Source: Neisseria animalis
Lineage (GTDB): Bacteria; Pseudomonadota; Gammaproteobacteria; Burkholderiales; Neisseriaceae
Reading direction: 5' to 3'
DNA length: 64,000 nucleotides
Assembly: GCF_900636515.1 (NCBI RefSeq)
Contig: NZ_LR134287.1
Location: 310,001 to 374,000 of the forward strand
The position numbers were made by a program, and so were the translations under genes. Of this stretch, positions 61,760 through 64,000 are shown in pieces (position 1 is the first letter of the stretch; each line of letters begins with the position of its first letter). The notes below the pieces were generated by a model. The model made no database searches, was not told the origin of the DNA, and saw nothing but the letters and a program-made list of their open reading frames with translations.

Positions 61760-61913
61760 TATATTTTCCTGATGAAGGTAAGGTTTGAATGTACGCTATT
61801 TCACGGTGATTTTGCAAGCAGACGGATTTTCCTATACATTTTGGCAGACGGATAATATGATAAGCAGAGGGTAAAGCAGACGCAGGCCGTCTGCAAATCA
61901 TGAGACGGATAAA

Positions 61914-62792
61914 GTGATGGATAAATCTGTAAGCAGACATTCTTCCGGCGGCCGGCATACACGCCACCATGCGCCTCCGTTTTGGCAGGCGGACCGCCCG
62001 TACCTGCACGAGCAGCAGATTTCGGATGCGCGCTTCCGCCGCTTGGGGTATATCATGGCGTTTTTGGCGGGGGCGATTAATGCGGGCGGTTTTTTTGCAT
62101 TTGCACGTTATACGTCGCATGTTACCGGCTCGATGTCGCTGGCGGCGGATATGGTCTATACGCGGGAATGGAGTGTTTTGCTGCTGGCATTGGCGAGTGT
62201 GTGCTGTTTTATCGGCGGCGCGGCGCATTCGGCTTGGGTGATTTTTTGGATGCGGCAGAAACGGTTTCGCGGCAGCTTCGGCTTTTCGATGTGGCTGGAG
62301 GCGGTGTATCTTCTGGTATTCGGATTGTTCGGCGCAACGCTGCTGCACGTTGATTTGGGTTGGGACGGTATGGTGATGCCGTCGCTGGCGTTGTTCCAAC
62401 TCTGTTTTATTATGGGTATGCACAATACGGTGGTAACGGTGTTGTCGGGTGGGGCAATCCGTTCGACACACATGACCGGCTCGGCAACGGATTTGGGTAT
62501 TGAGTTGGCCAAATCGGTTTATTATGCCAAAAACCACCCGCGCTTGCCCCATGTGCGGGTAAACCGTCCGAAAATGCTGCTGCTGGCCGGATTGATGGCG
62601 GCGTTTCTCGGCGGCGGTGTCGTAGGGGCTTGGGGGTATCAGACGGCAGGACACCATTTTGCGTTGCCGGTGGCGTTGGTATTGTTTGTATTGGGTGCAG
62701 GCTCGGTAGGTTATGATGTGAAACTGCGCTTGAAATTTATTTTGCTGCGTTGGTATAAAAAACGTAAAAACCTTCGCAAAAAATCTGTTTAA
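61914..62792 (+). CDS. DUF1275 (YoaK-like) membrane protein
   Basis: A 292-residue inner-membrane protein of the DUF1275/YoaK family. After a soluble His-rich N-terminus come six to seven hydrophobic segments with family signatures FLAGAINAGGFFAFARYTSHVTGS (about 54), LCFIMGMHNTVVT and IRSTHMTGSATDLGIEL. It ends in a basic tail (KFILLRWYKKRKNLRKK). The molecular function of the family is not established. Two adjacent ATGs (61914 and 61917) are possible starts. Monocistronic. Confidence 0.85.
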   Translation: MMDKSVSRHSSGGRHTRHHAPPFWQADRPYLHEQQISDARFRRLGYIMAFLAGAINAGGFFAFARYTSHVTGSMSLAADMVYTREWSVLLLALASVCCFIGGAAHSAWVIFWMRQKRFRGSFGFSMWLEAVYLLVFGLFGATLLHVDLGWDGMVMPSLALFQLCFIMGMHNTVVTVLSGGAIRSTHMTGSATDLGIELAKSVYYAKNHPRLPHVRVNRPKMLLLAGLMAAFLGGGVVGAWGYQTAGHHFALPVALVLFVLGAGSVGYDVKLRLKFILLRWYKKRKNLRKKSV

Positions 62793-62991
62793 ATTCTGAT
62801 AAAACAGCTATTTATGGGTAAAATGCAGACGGCCTAACAAATGTTAGCATAGGGGCTTGCTGTGTAATATCGGGTTAAACGTGCTTTTGCGGGCGGAAAT
62901 TGTTGGTTATGATGAATGCAGTTTGAGGCGGCTGACGCCCGATTCCTGTTTTGCAGACGGCCTTGCCGTCCCCTGAGAAAGGACTGATCCC

Positions 62992-63669
62992 ATGAAATTT
63001 ACCAAACCCCTGACTTTGGCAGTATTGGCCGTACCTTTGGCTTTGTCCGGCTGTGTAACCAACGCGACTACCGGCGAACAATCTGCCAGCAAAACCGCTC
63101 TGTACGGCTTGGGTGGTGCGGCAGTGTGCGGCATTGTCGGTGCATTAACACACGGCAGCAAAGGCGCGCGCAACTCCGCATTGGCTTGCGGCGCATTGGG
63201 TGCGGGCGTAGGCGGTTATATGGATTACCAAGAGAAAAAACTGCGTGAAAGTCTGGCGAACACCAATATCGAAATCGAACGCCAAGGCAACCAAATCAAA
63301 CTGGTTATGCCTGAAAGCGTAACATTTGCCACCGGCAGCGCGGCGTTGAGCGGTCAGGCACAAAGCGCGTTGGCCAATGCGGCGCAAACTTTGGTGCAAT
63401 ATCCTGACACTACCATTACCATCAACGGTCATACCGATAATACCGGCAACGACGGCATCAACGAGCCGCTGTCCCGCAACCGTGCACAATCTGTGGCCAA
63501 CTTCCTGCAAACACGCGGTGTGAGCGCAAACCGTATGGCGACTGCCGGTTACGGCTCCCGTCAACCGATTGCCAGCAATGCAACTGCGGAAGGCCGTGCA
63601 CAAAACCGTCGTGTTGAAATCCTGATTAATCCGGATCAAAACGCCATTAACGCGGCAAGCCGTCGTTAA
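62992..63669 (+). CDS. OmpA-family lipoprotein (YiaD-like)
   Basis: A 225-residue outer-membrane lipoprotein. The lipobox is LSGC (Cys 21). A glycine-zipper segment (LYGLGGAAVCGIVGALTHGSKGARNSALACGALGAGVGGYM, about 38-78) may associate with membrane. The C-terminal OmpA domain binds peptidoglycan: TFATGSAALSGQAQSAL, INGHTDNTGNDGINEPLSRNRAQSVANFL, and AQNRRVEILINP. AAAGGA precedes the ATG. It is separate from the TpgA-like gene in both place and build, having no BamE domain. Confidence 0.9.
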   Translation: MKFTKPLTLAVLAVPLALSGCVTNATTGEQSASKTALYGLGGAAVCGIVGALTHGSKGARNSALACGALGAGVGGYMDYQEKKLRESLANTNIEIERQGNQIKLVMPESVTFATGSAALSGQAQSALANAAQTLVQYPDTTITINGHTDNTGNDGINEPLSRNRAQSVANFLQTRGVSANRMATAGYGSRQPIASNATAEGRAQNRRVEILINPDQNAINAASRR

Positions 63670-63686
63670 TATCTTTGCAGTAAATA

Positions 63687-63726
63687 GAAAAGGCCGTCTG
63701 AAAGTATGATTTTCAGACGGCCTTTT
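63687..63726 (+). terminator. Terminator built from classical DUS
   Basis: AAAAGGCCGTCTGAAA and TTTCAGACGGCCTTTTT pair 18 bp after the stop codon; this pair uses the GCCGTCTGAA form. Confidence 0.85.
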
Positions 63727-63828
63727 TGTTATGGTTTTACGTTTGAGCGGCAAACAGGGAAAACCATAGGCAGACGGTTAATCAATACGATTTGCTGTTG
63801 TACCGGATATGCCTGTTTTGACAGTTTT

Positions 63829-63935
63829 TATAGTCATTTAAAATAAGAATGATACAGCGTTGCTTTGCCTTGCCGTACTATGTGTACTGTCTGCGGCTTC
63901 GCTGCCTTGTCTCATTCTTATTTTATTCGACTATA
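63829..63935. repeat. Correia-type repeat (CREE), copy 11
   Basis: A 107-bp element, TATAGTCATTTAAAATAAG ... TTCGACTATA, near the right edge of the window. Confidence 0.9.
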
Positions 63936-64000
63936 TTTTATCGAAGCAAGGGGAGGGCAGTATCGGCTGTTGCTATTGATTGAGTGTTTTCAGCAGTTTT

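Overview
The window is from a Neisseria-type betaproteobacterium. It is saturated with DNA uptake sequences (DUS), mostly the variant GCCGTCTGCAAA plus a minority of the classical GCCGTCTGAA, and many are paired as inverted repeats that act as terminators. It carries eleven near-identical 107-bp Correia-type repeats (CREE/NEMIS MITEs). Gene neighbours such as kdsC-lptC-lptA-lptB, zapA-ssrS and nlaA-gmhB, and a ubiM-type hydroxylase, also fit Neisseria. I cannot name the species.

Layout. 1-13 kb: end of an MFS sugar transporter, lysS, a small membrane gene ended by a CREE, a minus-strand envelope cluster (YgjP-like protease, nlaA, gmhB, glycosyltransferase), a pilin-like gene, yhhQ and queF (queF with a candidate preQ1 leader), anmK and ileS. 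13-23 kb: aromatic amino acid permease, argG, a CinA-like protein, kdsC-lptCAB (Kdo and LPS export), an intact rpoN, hpf and folD. 23-29 kb: tRNA-Pro/Arg/His, ubiM, tRNA-Lys, rpmB-rpmG and an M23 peptidase. 29-33 kb: a Bcr/CflA efflux gene with an apparent early frameshift, its MarR regulator cut short by a CREE, and apbC. 33-41.6 kb: dnaE, ccp (with a duplicated 3' end), gpsA, a coiled-coil protein, zapA, 6S RNA, tpiA, secG and tRNA-Leu. 41.6-44.1 kb: a toxin-antitoxin patch (Phd/PIN, mqsRA, orphan HigA-like) bounded by two CREEs in the same orientation. 44.1-58.1 kb: a 12-kb trimeric autotransporter adhesin gene followed by a BamE-OmpA fusion lipoprotein resembling TpgA. 58-64 kb: rsmJ, a ribbon-helix-helix-like protein, a candidate 21-residue lipopeptide, ribF, a lipoprotein, a DUF1275 membrane protein and an OmpA-family lipoprotein.

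Most interesting are the following. (1) The adhesin locus combines an 11-C tract, a near-consensus sigma-54 promoter, a 2-bp frameshift at a CA repeat and six long near-identical stalk repeats, in a genome with an intact rpoN, which is degenerate in the pathogenic Neisseria. (2) Two CREE insertions can be read against their empty site: one in marR, where removing the element restores a 148-codon frame, and one in a duplicated ccp 3' end. (3) The efflux gene and its regulator gene both carry lesions. (4) A tiny predicted lipopeptide gene lies near a pair of identical palindromes.
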